Below, one piece after another: positions 10,088 through 21,186 of a stretch of 64,000 nt of DNA (its first letter is position 1; the number at the start of each line of letters is the position of its first letter). A model generated the notes under the pieces. That model saw only the letters and a program-made list of their open reading frames with translations. It had not been told where the DNA came from and searched no databases. A program made the position numbers and the translations under genes. This DNA is from Hordeum vulgare subsp. vulgare (lineage: Eukaryota; Streptophyta; Magnoliopsida; Poales; Poaceae), in the NCBI RefSeq assembly GCF_904849725.1, contig NC_058523.1:168002689-168066688 (forward strand), read 5' to 3'.

Positions 10088-12900
10088 GTTTTTCACATGT
10101 TATATGATGCTCCCTTGGTCCTTTAATACTTGTCTTTTACTTCAGCATCATTATTATCACAATCCTATCTTAATGTCTATAAAGAAAGAGCTTGTTGGGA
10201 AACAACCTAGTACTTACTGTTTTATTTTTTGTGCAATGATTGTGTTTTTATGTCTAAATTAGTGTTTGTGCCAAGTAAATCCTTTAGGATTACTTGTATG
10301 ATAAGTATAATTGATACGGTGCAAAAACAGAAACTTTGACGTCTAGTGCAGAATTTCTCTGATTTTACTCGGAAGTCTTTGGAAGCTGAATATTTTACAC
10401 GGTATTGCTGTCCAAATTACTCAGGTAATCCTTAGTGTTTTAGAATTTTTGGAGTTACAGAAGTATAGGTTCATTACAAATTATTGCACACTGTTGTGTT
10501 TTACATAGATTCTGTTTTTGGTTGCATAGTTTGCTTGTTTTGATGATGTTATGGATTGTATCGGGGGGTATAAGGCATGGAGAAGTTATAGTATAGTACC
10601 TATTACGCAATAATTAAATATCAATCAATTTACAACAGTACCTGAGTATTTGATATGTTCTTTATACTAATGGATCTCGGGAAGTTTTGTTGAGTTTTGT
10701 GTGATTCAAGTTTTCAAGTTTTGGGTGTTATCGTGATGGACAATGGAATAAGGAGCGGCAAGAGCCTAGGCTTGGGGATACCCAAGGCACCCCAAGGTAA
10801 TATTCTAGGAAGACTCAAGCATATAAGCTTGGGGATGCCCCAGAAGGCATCCCCTCTTTCGTCTCAATCCATTGGTATGTCACTTGGAGCTAGATTTTTA
10901 TTCGTCACATGATATGAATTTTGCTTGTTCGTCGGTTTCTTTAGTTTGATTTTTATTTTTAGTTTGGCACAATCATCATTTTTTGTACACCCCGACTTGA
11001 GATATACACACATTCCTCATGATTTGTTAGGATACTCTATGTGCTTCACTTATATCTATTGAGCTTAGAAGTTGCTCTAGTACTTCACTTATATCTGTTT
11101 GAGCACGGTGGCGTATAGATTTGATAGAAATATGGTCACTCTTGTTCTTCACTTATATTTGTTTGAGTGTTAATAATCAGTAACACTATTTTGTGTGGGT
11201 CATAAGGCTAGTCCGAAAATAATTTGTATGCAATGTATGATAATCAAAACCATCATGTAGCACATATAGAGACATTGTGGGTTAATGATATCGTTGTGGT
11301 AATATGAAAAATGTGTGAGTGCATAATTGTTGATTCTTAGAAGTACCGGTAACAAGGGGTATTAATTTATTGTTTCTTTGAATATTAGTAAGGAATGGAG
11401 GGGATGTGTGAGCATTTCTATTCCTCATTAAAATCCTAGTGTTGTTTCGAGTCGGAGTCGTGTGATGGTTAACTCCTCTCAACCTGTCCCTCGGGGCATG
11501 CGAGTAGTGCTTTCATTTTGTGATAAAACTAATAAAACTTTCAATAAGTATATGAGTTTTTCATGACTAATGTGAAACCAGCGACATCTGCAATCTCACC
11601 TCCTCATATTTTGCTAGCCTCTCTGGTACCGTGCATTGCCCATTCTCACCTTGAGGTTCGGTGCAAACTTCGCCGGTGCGTCCAAACCCAGTGGTATTAT
11701 ATGCTATGTCACACATAAGCCTTCCTATATCTTCCTCAAAACAGGCACCATACCTACCTATCATGGCATTTCTGCCACTATGAGATATATTGCCATGCAA
11801 ATTCCATCATTCCATCAAATGACTAGTTCATTCATCATCATATTGCTTTGCATGATCATATAGAGCTGACTTAGCATTTGTGGAAAAGCCACCATTCATC
11901 ATATTGTTAAAACATGTCATGCTAGATTATTGCACATCCTGGTACACTGCTAGAGGCATTCATATTTAGTCATAGTTCTTCATATTGAGCTTTCATGAGT
12001 TGTAAGTAAATAAAAGTTTGATGATCATCATTATTAGAGCATTGTCCTAGTGAGGAAAGGATGATGGCGACTATGATTGACCCACAAGTCGGAAAGAGAC
12101 TCTGGATGATAAATAAAAATAGGGGAGGCCAAATGAGCCCACCATATAAAAAATGAAAACATTTATTAGATAAAAAAATAGAAGGGACTTTGCTACTATC
12201 CTTTACCACACTTATGCCTCAAAGTGGCACCATGTTCATCATATAGAGAGTCTCATGATATGTCATTTTCATATGCTAGCGGGAATCATATTTTCTTTAT
12301 TATTATCTTGGCTTGCATACTTCGATGACGGGCTTCCTCAAATTTCCGAGGTCTTCATGAGCATTCCAAACCTCACTAAGCTTCATTTGAGCTATCATAC
12401 AATTATAGCTATAGTGCATCTTTTACATGGCAATCCCTACTCCTTGCATTGACGTCTACTCATGGGCATCTCCATAGCCTGTTGGTATGCCTAGTTGATG
12501 TGAGTCTATCTTCTCCACTTTTTACCCCTTTGATATCTACCACCATATTCTATTCCACCCTTATGCTATGTCCATGGTTCACGCTCATGTATTGCGTGAA
12601 GAATAAAAAGTTGACTTACATTGAAAAAGTACGATGAAATTTCCTAACTTGGACACCGTGGTGCTTGACATTTGTATTAATGTGGTGAAGATGGAGCCAT
12701 GTTTTGCTAATATGAAAGATGAATGGGGGTAAACATTCTTTTCGGATCGTATACTTTGAAAGATTGATGATTTTGCTGCTTATGCTTATAAATATTATTA
12801 TGTTTATGTTTTTTAATTCATCTTTTTTGAGTGAGTATACATGCAAAATATTACTTATTGGGTAGCATATCAAATCAGAAATTATGTTTTTATCATTAAC
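10088..12900 (+). other. A noncoding 3' internal region
   Basis: 2.8 kb without a supported gene. It holds two polypurine-like strings (aggcttggggatacc near 10768, aagcttggggatgcc near 10828) and an imperfect direct repeat of cttcacttatatctgtttgag at about 11044, 11083 and 11147, also seen in C and D. A long AT-rich part follows. Short frames here (such as 11636-11863) are not convincing. Confidence 0.65.
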
Positions 12901-12938
12901 CTACTCGAGGACGAGCAGAAATTAAGCATGGGGATGGT
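12901..12938 (+). promoter_or_regulatory. A pre-polypurine stem-loop and polypurine tract
   Basis: CTACTCG, loop AGGA, CGAGCAG (12901-12918) forms a 7-bp stem with one mismatch. It is followed by attaagcatggggatggt (12921-12938), the plus-strand priming tract, which abuts the LTR start TGATATG at 12939. Confidence 0.7.
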
Positions 12939-13503
12939 TGATATGTCTGCAACGTACCTATAATTTTTTATTGTTCCATGTTGGTATATTATCATCCTAG
13001 GATACTTTTTAGGTCATAATTAACCAATTTATATTATTTTTGAGTACTAACCTATTAACGTAGTGCCCAGTGCCAGTTGTTGTTTTCTAGGTGTTTTTTA
13101 CTTTTCAGGTTTACTATACCAAACGAAGTCCAATTGCCCTGAATTTTTTTAATAATTTTTTGGGACCAAAAGAAGACTTGGAAGCTTTGGGAGGAGCCCA
13201 GAAGCCCCACGAGGGAGGCACAAGCCAACAGGGCACGACCAAGGGGGTGGGCATGCCCTGATGGCTTGTCCCTCCTTAGTGTCGCCACTTCCTCCAATCC
13301 GTGGCAGAAGGGGACAACTTGCGTCTTTGTGTTGCTGCCAATAAGGATAAAATGACGGGGTTTATTCATATTGGTTGAGTTTACTTTGTGTACATCATGT
13401 CATCGTTCTCCAAGAATTACTCTCTTTGTCATGAACTTAATACGTAGAGAGGGAAGCATACAACCGCTCTTGAAGTGGAGTAATAGTAGTAGGTGGAGGC
13501 ATG
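12939..13503 (+). repeat. A 3' LTR, left part
   Basis: Begins TGATATGTCTGC and matches the 5' LTR until 13503, where element D is inserted. It lacks about 520 bases present in the 5' LTR, including the TATA box. The joint falls at ccgtggc|agaagggg, near 13312. Confidence 0.82.
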
Positions 13504-15074
13504 TGATGTATACTATGCAACTTTATTCTTGTAGACTTTGTTGGGCCTCCAAGTGTAGAGTATTGTTGGACAACAACAAATTTCCCTCAAGTGGATGACC
13601 TAAGGTTTATCAATCCATGGGTGGTGTATCATGAATATGGTTTCTCTCAAACAATCCTGATATCAAATACAAGAAATCTCTTGTGGCCCCAAAACACCCA
13701 ATACAATGGCAAATTGTATAGGTGCACTTTTTAGGCGAAGAGACGGTGGTACAAGTGTAGTATGGATAGTAGATATAGGTTTTTGTAATCTGAAAATATA
13801 AAAATAACAAGGTAGAAAGTGTGAAACAATCAGCAAAACGTTGTATAAATACTTGGAAACAAGGCCTAGGGTTCATACTTTAACTAGTGCAATCTCTCAA
13901 CAATGCCAACATAGTAGAATCATATGATGACCCCTCAGTGTGCAACAAAGAATCACTCCAAAGTTCCTATTAGCCGAGAACAAAAGAAGAAGTTTTTGTA
14001 TGTAGCGAACCACCTCAAAGTTATTCTTTCTGATCAATACTTTGAGCTATTCCTATAAGTGTCACAAATAGACCTAGTGTTTGTACTAGAATAACACCCA
14101 TGAGACAAATCAATCAACCCTAATGTCACCAAGATACTCCAATGTCACCTCATGTATCCGTGTGTTGATTATACAACATGCATCAAACAGTTTCAGATTC
14201 ACCATATTCAATCGAACACAAAGAACTTCAAAGAGTACCCCAAGATTTTTATCGGAGAACATAGTATGAAAACATGCAATCAACCCCTATTCATTGATCT
14301 CCAAGGTCACCGGAATCCCCAAGTACATGCCATAACATATATCAAGTGAATCAATAGAATACCCCAATTTCACTACGGCTATGCGCATGCAAGACATACA
14401 TCAAGTATTCTCAAATCCAATATTCAATCCAACATAACAAGATCTCAAAGTGAAAGATTCAATTCATCACAACAAGATAGCAAGGGAGAACACCCTATGA
14501 TGCAAATATATTAACAAAGCCAGCGATACATCACGATCATGCCATCTCAAGAACACGAGAGAGAGAGAGAGATTGGACACAGCTACTGGTACATAACCCT
14601 CTCTAGCAGGGTAGTTGAAAGGGTCCACATGGATTTTACATCAATAAAGAGACCTACAGAGGCGGAGCAGAGATTCTCTATTTATTTCTGAGGGTTTTGA
14701 TATATATGGGATTTTTTGGCGTTGGAATCATGCTAAACGGAGCCACATGGGACCCACAAGGCATCAAGGCACGACCAGGGGGCTCGCCGCGCCCTGTTGG
14801 CTTGTGGACTACACGCGACTCCTCTATAGTGGTTCTTTGGTCCAATACTGCTCATATGTTCTAGAAAAAATTGTCAAAAAGTTTCACACGATTCTGAGAA
14901 CTTCCATTTTTTGCACAAAAAACAACACCACGGTAATTCTGCAGAAAACCGCGTCAGTCCGGGTTAGTTCTAAATGAATCACATGAAGTGCATCAGAACC
15001 ATATAAATGTATTGTAAACATAGTTGAAGATGACATGAACAATTCCTAAATTAGCATACGTTGGAGACGTATCA
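13504..15074 (-). repeat. D 3' LTR
   Basis: 1.57 kb, ending ggagacgtatca on the plus strand. It keeps the inverted-repeat module (14750-14777 with 14782-14808) and a TATA-like ATATATATC (14700-14708 region) that the other LTR lacks. A (GA)n run lies near 14559-14572. Confidence 0.85.
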
Positions 15075-15111
15075 GCATCCCAAGCTTAATTCCTACTCGT
15101 CCTCGAGTAGG
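15075..15111 (-). promoter_or_regulatory. D polypurine tract and pre-polypurine stem-loop
   Basis: The tract (plus strand gcatcccaagctt, 15075-15087) touches the LTR. Four bases on, CCTACTCG, loop TCCT, CGAGTAGG (15092-15111, plus-strand reading) is a perfect 8-bp stem. Confidence 0.75.
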
Positions 15112-16299
15112 TAAATGATAAAAGAATTAATTTATGAAGTGTGAATGCTAGCATAGTATATAAGTTTGATCAATGATAATTCCAATCACTTTTTCTAGCA
15201 TCATGACGAGCAACGTTTTCTCATAAAACTCACTATGATAGAGTAGTAATTAATTTACATGTCATGATTCAAACAATGCATTCTGTTGAAACTTAACAAC
15301 CCATGTTCTTAGTCATCAAACAACTTCAATGCATCATCATGTCGAAGTAAGAGCTCCACATACTCAATTATCATGTAGTCTTCTATGATTGCTAATATTC
15401 AAGGCATATTTTAGAACAAACAACATCCATCGAACACACAGAAAGATAGGGGCTTAAAGTTTTTCCTCCCAACATACTTATCATAAAGATAATTGCCAAC
15501 AATAATCAATCATGATCAAATATATTTGAGTGGATAGGTCTGTTTTTATCTTTCCCTACCACTTGGTGTTTGCCAACTAATTGATTGAGGTTGGGATAAG
15601 AAGTTGACTCAACATCAAAAGTAAGTAACATGAAAGTAAATAGATTGTCCCTTTGCAGAGGGAAGTAGGGATTTACAGAGGTGCCAGAGCTCATTGTTTT
15701 AAAATAGAGATGAATATGTAATTTTGGGTGGTGTGCCTTTCATGTCAACGTCACAATAGAGTTTTCAATATCTTCCATGCTTATCACATTATTGGTGGTT
15801 CCCAAACAGAATTGAAATTTTTACCCCACCTAACCATTCAATCACATTCCATGGCTAACCATTTCCACGGGTGCCTTCCAAACAATCAACTTTTTAGGGG
15901 GACTTCTTGTTTAATTATAATTGTATTATGCAAGGATGGGAATCCTTTTTACCAGCCTCTCTCATGCAATGACAAGTGAATAAACACTCATTATGAGAAT
16001 AAGTTGCTTATCATGGAAGATACTGATCGCCCCGTCACTCCATGAGCCGTACGAGCACACAAAGCGGATGTTTATTTGAAGGTTTAGATGTGGCACATGC
16101 AAATTTACTTGGAATGGAAGTGAAATACCATATATAAGTAGGTATGGTAGACTCTCATGGAAGAAACTTGAAATGGCAGTGAAATACCATATATAAGTAC
16201 AAATTTTGGCTAGCAGAAGGTTCTAAACAAGCACCATACCTTGGAGGATCCATAACAATATAACTTCTATGCAAATATACCCAAACATAACCATTATAT
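15112..16299 (-). other. D noncoding 3' internal region, part 1
   Basis: 1.2 kb with no supported gene. It contains the agaaagatagggg block shared with B. It is interrupted at 16300 by solo LTR G. The sequence resumes at 51541: cataaccattatat before G and ttccttgtccaac after it line up with the uninterrupted B sequence near 20080. Confidence 0.65.
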
Positions 16300-17565
16300 T
16301 GTTGGAAATATGCCCTAGAGGAAATAATAAATTGGTTATTATTATATTTCCTTGTTCATGGTAATCGTTTATTATCCATGCTAGAATTGTATTGATTGGA
16401 AACTCAAATACATGTGTGGATACATAGACAACACACTCTCCCTAGTGAGCCTCTAGTTGACTAGCTCGTTGATCAAAGATGGTCAAAGTTTCCTGTCCAT
16501 AGACAAGTGTTGTCACTTGATAATGGGATCACATCATTAGGAGAATGATGTGATGGACAAGACCCAAACTATAGATGTAGCATATGATCGTGTCCGTTTA
16601 TTGCTACTGTTTTCTGCATGTCAATGTATCTGTTCCTATGACCATGAGATCATGTAACTCCCGGACACCGGAGGAATACCTTGTGTTTATCAAATGTCAC
16701 AACTTAACAGGGAGTCTATAAAGGTGCTCTACTGGTATCTTCGAAAGTGTCTGTTGGGTTGGCATGGATCAAGACTGTGATTTGTCACTCCGTGTGACGG
16801 AGAGGTATCTCGGGGCCCACTCGGTAATACAACATCACTATAAGCCTTGCAAGCAATGTGACTAAGGAGTTAGTTACGGGATCTTGTATTATGGAACAAG
16901 TAAAGAGACTTGCCGGTAACGAGATTGAACTAGGTATGGAGATACCGACGATCGAATCTCGGGCAAGTAACATACCGATGGACAAAGGGAACTGCATACG
17001 GGATTGATTGAATCCTTGACATCGTGGTTCGACCAATAAATATCTTCTTAGAATATGTAGGAACCAATATGGTCATCTAGGTCCCGCTATTGGTTATTGA
17101 CCGTAGAGGTGTCTCGATCATGTCTGCGTAATTCTCGAACCCACGGGGTCTGCACACTTAACGTTCGGTGACACTAGAGTAGAATTGGGATACGTATGTT
17201 GGTGATAGAATGTTGTTCAGAGTCCCGGATGATGTCCCGGACATCACGAGGAGCTCCGGAATGATCCGGTGGTATGGATTTATATATGGGAAGTCCTATT
17301 TTGGCTACCGAAAATGTTTTGGCTTTTATCTGTATTGTACCGGGAAGCTTCTGGAAGGTTCCAGAGGGTTCCGGAGGAGTCTCGAAGGGTCCCTCCAGCC
17401 CCTAGGAAGTGCATGGGCTTTAAGGGGGCGTCCAAGTCTTGTTGGGCCAGCCCCAAGGGGCCATGCGGTTGGGAGGGAAGGGGGAAGGCACCTCCTAGGT
17501 GCCTTGGGGAGGGAGGAAACCTCCCTAGGCCCACGCCCCCTCCTTGGAGGAGGGGCTAGGGGCTG

Positions 17566-19077
17566 TGATGACCCACAAGTATAGGGGATCAATCGTAGTC
17601 CTTTTGATAAGTATGAGTGTTGAATCCAACGGGGAGCAGAAGGCTCTGATAAACGGTTTTCAGCAAGGTAATAACTGCAAGCACTGAAAGTAGCGGTAAC
17701 AAGTGATGGTGTAGTGAGGTGAAACGTAGCAGGTGAAAAGTAACAAGTAACAAGTAGTAGCAATGGTGCACCAAAGTGGCCCAATCCCTTTTGTAGCAAG
17801 TGACAATCCTGAACAAAGTCTTATAAGAGGAAAAGCGCTCCCGAGGACACACGGGAATTTCTGTCATGCTAGTTTCATCATGTTCATATGATTTGCGTTC
17901 GTTACTTTGATAGTTTGATATGTGGGTGGACCGGCGCTTGGGTACTGCCCTTACTTGGACAAGCATCCCACTTATGATTAACCCCTCTCGCAAGCATCCG
18001 CAACTACGAAAGAAGAATTAAGACAACGTCTAACCATAGCATTAAACTAGTGGATCCAAATCAGCCCCTTACGAAGCAACACATATACTGGGGTTTAAGC
18101 TTCTGTCACTCTAGCAACCCATCATCTACTTACTACTCCCCAATTCCTTCCTCTAGGCCCAAATAATGGTGAAGTTTTATGTAGTCGACGTTCACATAAC
18201 ACCACTAGAGGAAAAGACAACATACAACATATCAAAATACCGAACGAATACCAAATTCACATGACTATTAATAGCATGACTTATCCCATCTCCTCAGGAA
18301 CAAAAGTAACTACTCACAAAGCATAATCATAATCATGACCAGAGGTGTAATGAGTAGCATCAAGGATCTGAACATAAACACTTCCACCAAGTAATCCAAC
18401 TAGCATCAACTACAAAGAGTAATCAACACTACTAGCAACCTTACAAGTACCAATAGGAGTCGCGAGACGGAGATTGGTTACAAGAGATGAACTAGAGTTT
18501 GGAGAGGAGATGGTGCTGATGAAGATGTTGATGGAGATTAATCCCCTCCGACGAGAGGAGTGTTGGTGATGACGATGGCGGCGATTTCCCCCTCCGGGAT
18601 CGTCGTGCCGGAGCTCTAGATTGGTTCTGCTCAAGTTCCGCCTTGTCGTGGCGGAGAATCCACGAAAAAGCTCCACCCTGATTTTTTTCCAGACGAAACC
18701 CTTCATATAGAAAAAGAGGGGGGCAGTGGGCCACCAGGGTACCCACAAGCCATGTTGCCGCGGCCAGGGGGGTAGGCCGCGGCCACCAGGCTTGTGGGCC
18801 CCTGACAGCTCCCCTCTGGCACTTCTTTCGCCCAATATTTTTTATATATTCCCAAAAAATTCCATGTTGATTTTCAGGGCATTTGGAGTTGCGCAGAATA
18901 GAGGACTCAGACTTGCTCCTTTTCCAGTCCAGAATTCCAGCTACCGGTATTCTCCCTCTTCAAATAAACCTTGCAAAATAAGAGAGAAAAGGCATAAGTA
19001 TGGCACCACAAAGTATAATAACAAACCATAAAGCGATAAATATCAACATGAAAGCATGATGAAAAATGGACGTATCA
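17566..19077 (-). repeat. B 3' LTR
   Basis: 1,512 bp, plus-strand ends tgatgaccc and gacgtatca. Relative to the 5' LTR it lacks about 20 bases near 18597, where the partner has an extra gggagggaagtttccccggc-type stretch. Confidence 0.93.
18701..18800 (-). promoter_or_regulatory. B LTR promoter: inverted repeat and TATA-like box
   Basis: The arms at 18741-18765 (accc, acaagcc, atgttgccgcggcc) and 18775-18800 (ggccgcgg, ccaccagg, cttgtggg) can fold into a hairpin of more than 20 pairs. In sense this is followed about 30 bases later by CTATATGAAGG (plus 18701-18710, cttcatatag), the likely TATA box. The 5' LTR has the same module at 27294-27353. Confidence 0.55.
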
Positions 19078-19114
19078 ACTCCCCCAAGCTTAGACCTCGC
19101 TTGTCCTCAAGCGA
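19078..19114 (-). promoter_or_regulatory. B polypurine tract and pre-polypurine stem-loop
   Basis: Plus-strand actcccccaagctta (19078-19092) is the complement of the polypurine tract touching the LTR. TCGCTTG, loop TCCT, CAAGCGA (19097-19114) is a perfect 7-bp stem. It keeps the loop of element D but changes both partners at several stem pairs. Confidence 0.78.
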
Positions 19115-20551
19115 AAACCAAGATCCATAAACATGTCCACGTGTTTAGGGATGAAGGTGTTGATAAAACATAATCTGGACATGAGGGGATCATGATCACA
19201 CATAGAACAACAATACATCATAAAGATTCTTATGGCAAAGTAACAATTCCTTCACAAAGCAAAGTATGAATCAAAAACCTTACCGAGAAGTAGCCAACAA
19301 CAGTCCATAGTCATTGAAGCAATTGCAATTTATCATATCATCAGAAAGAGTCAAATAAGAGCTTGTAAAGCAAATCCACATACTCAATCATCTCTTTTGT
19401 TTTCCACAATTGTTACAACTCACGTGGTACTCATGGTATCAAAGTTTCAGTTGGACACAGAGAAAGATAGGGGCTTATGGTTTTGCCTCCCAACCATTTA
19501 CCTCAAGGGTAAGGTCAACAATAATAAAGCATAAGTACTCATCTCCAAGTTGATATATGAATATAGATCTTTCCCAAGCATATGATGTTCACCAAGATGA
19601 AGACGGAATAGGGAGTTTGTGTTGATCAACAAGACTTTCACCAGGACAAAAGTAATTGTACAAGATAGGCCCTTTGCATAGGGAAGCAGAGGTTATCATG
19701 CGCTTTTGAGGTTTGGATGTGTGTCCTCTTAGTGCGGAGGAACGTCACTTTATATTGCCTCGTGTGATAAAGAACTTTATTACGCAGTCTGTCGCTTTTA
19801 TGTCTTCCTCATCACAGGTTCGTATAAAGCTTATTTTCCACACACTAATAGATCATACATATTAGAGAGCAATTTTTATTGCTTGCACCGATGAAAACTT
19901 ACTTGAGGGATCTTATTCAATCCATAGGTAGGTATGGTGGACTCTCAATCCATAGGTTTATGGATGCACAAGTAGTATTTCTACTTAGTACGAAAGTTTT
20001 GGCTAATATGAGGTGGAAGCAATTGTCACATGCTAAGGGATCTCTATTCATATTGCATTGTTTGGAATGAAGCAAACATAATTCATTATGTTGTCTTTCT
20101 TGTCCAACATCTACTTCTAAGCATGTAATAGTTTGGTGAGTGCTCACAATTGTAAAAAGTGTCTAAGATGGTATATTTTTATGTGAACCTCTCTTTCCTA
20201 ATTACTTCTTATTAATTGCAACAATGACTGGGGTCTAAGTTGGTCTATTCTCAACAAGTTTCAATCATCATACTTGTTATATGTGAAGCTATCACTTTCC
20301 ATAAGATCATCTCATGATCCTTCATGCTATCGTTCTTTTCATACTTTTGATCACGGCACAAAGCAAAGCCCTTGACTAAGATACTCTTTATTATATAGCT
20401 CGCAAGCTCGAATACATTGGGGGAGACACAAGGCAAAATACTCAAACTAAACACTAAAGACTTATTCCAAGCAAAAGATATAAAGGTGATACGATACCAG
20501 GGCAACTCCCCCAAGCTTGGAAAATGCGAAGGGGATTGCCCATACCAATGC
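19115..20551 (-). other. B noncoding 3' internal region
   Basis: 1.4 kb with no supported gene. It includes a second polypurine-like string (ctcccccaagcttgg at 20506-20520) just past the stop of the small 3' frame. Part of it (about 19725-20068) reappears inside the rearranged LTR of F. Confidence 0.7.
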
Positions 20552-20938
20552 TTAGTTGTCTTCCTTTGGTGGTGATGGTGGTGGAGTCTTTGCCTTTGAT
20601 TCCAAGAGAGCTATCAATCTTTGATTTATACCTTGGAGATCTGCGACATGATTTTCCAGCAAAACAACTTCACGAGAAAGGGAAATATTGAGAGCACGAG
20701 TTGTTTCACAAAACCTCAAGAGTTCAATCAAGGATGGAGACAGAACGTGGAGGAAGGGATGGAGAAAATCCACTCCTTCAACGTCTTCAATGTTGAACAT
20801 AGGTTGAACTTCCTCCCTAGCTTGGGTTTTCTCCTTAGCTATGTCCCTAGCTTCCATGACTTCTACTCTTTTCAGATCAGCATCTACTTCTTCATGAACT
20901 TGAGGGAGATTATTCTCCCCAACAGATTCCTGAGACAT
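20552..20938 (-). CDS. B small 3' frame, coiled-coil protein of unknown function
   Basis: A 128-codon frame with a true ATG (20938) downstream of integrase, in the place where some Athila elements carry an env-like gene. It has no signal peptide and no membrane segment, so it is not an evident envelope protein. The N-terminal half is acidic and charged (EEVDADLKRVEVMEARDIA). Residues about 83-115 (ISLSREVVLLENHVADLQGI and onward) have heptad spacing of Leu/Ile/Val that suggests a coiled coil, and the end is proline-rich (PPPSPP). It is the only fully open frame of its kind in an otherwise mutated element. An inverted repeat and TATA box lie about 90 to 220 bases upstream, which suggests it could have its own transcript. 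Function not recognised. Confidence 0.6.
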   Translation of the reverse strand: MSQESVGENNLPQVHEEVDADLKRVEVMEARDIAKEKTQAREEVQPMFNIEDVEGVDFLHPFLHVLSPSLIELLRFCETTRALNISLSREVVLLENHVADLQGINQRLIALLESKAKTPPPSPPKEDN

Positions 20939-21023
20939 CTTTGCTCTAAATCTGCGGCGGACAACAGGCTCGAAACGAAAACGGAGGAAAACTGCGCGAT
21001 ACGGAGATCAAAACTCTCGGGCG

Positions 21024-21160
21024 AATATATAATGATTTTTCTAGACCAGAAGGAGTGCTTCGCAAGAAAAGGGAGTCCGGGAGGCACACGAGGTGCCCAC
21101 AAGCCTTGTTGCCGTGGCCAGGGGGGAGGCCGTGGCGACCAAGCTTGTGGCCGCCTCGTG
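21024..21160 (-). promoter_or_regulatory. B internal promoter-like module ahead of the small 3' frame
   Basis: The arms at about 21084-21120 and 21127-21160 repeat the LTR inverted repeat, including the shared string cccacaagcc and the ggcc centre. In sense they are followed by TATATATTC (21032-21024) and then the ATG at 20938, about 86 bases on. This is the same order as in the LTR promoter, but internal to the element. Confidence 0.5.
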
Positions 21161-21186
21161 CGCTCTCCGGACTACTTTTTATTTTT

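Noticed and set aside
17210..17584. Overlapping frames of 84-157 codons near the G/B border
   Set aside because: GC-rich part of the Angela-type LTR and the start of the B LTR; the frames cross the insertion joint and lack any domain.
20552..20938. Calling the small 3' frame of B an envelope gene
   Set aside because: No signal peptide, transmembrane segment or cysteine pattern; only the position is env-like.
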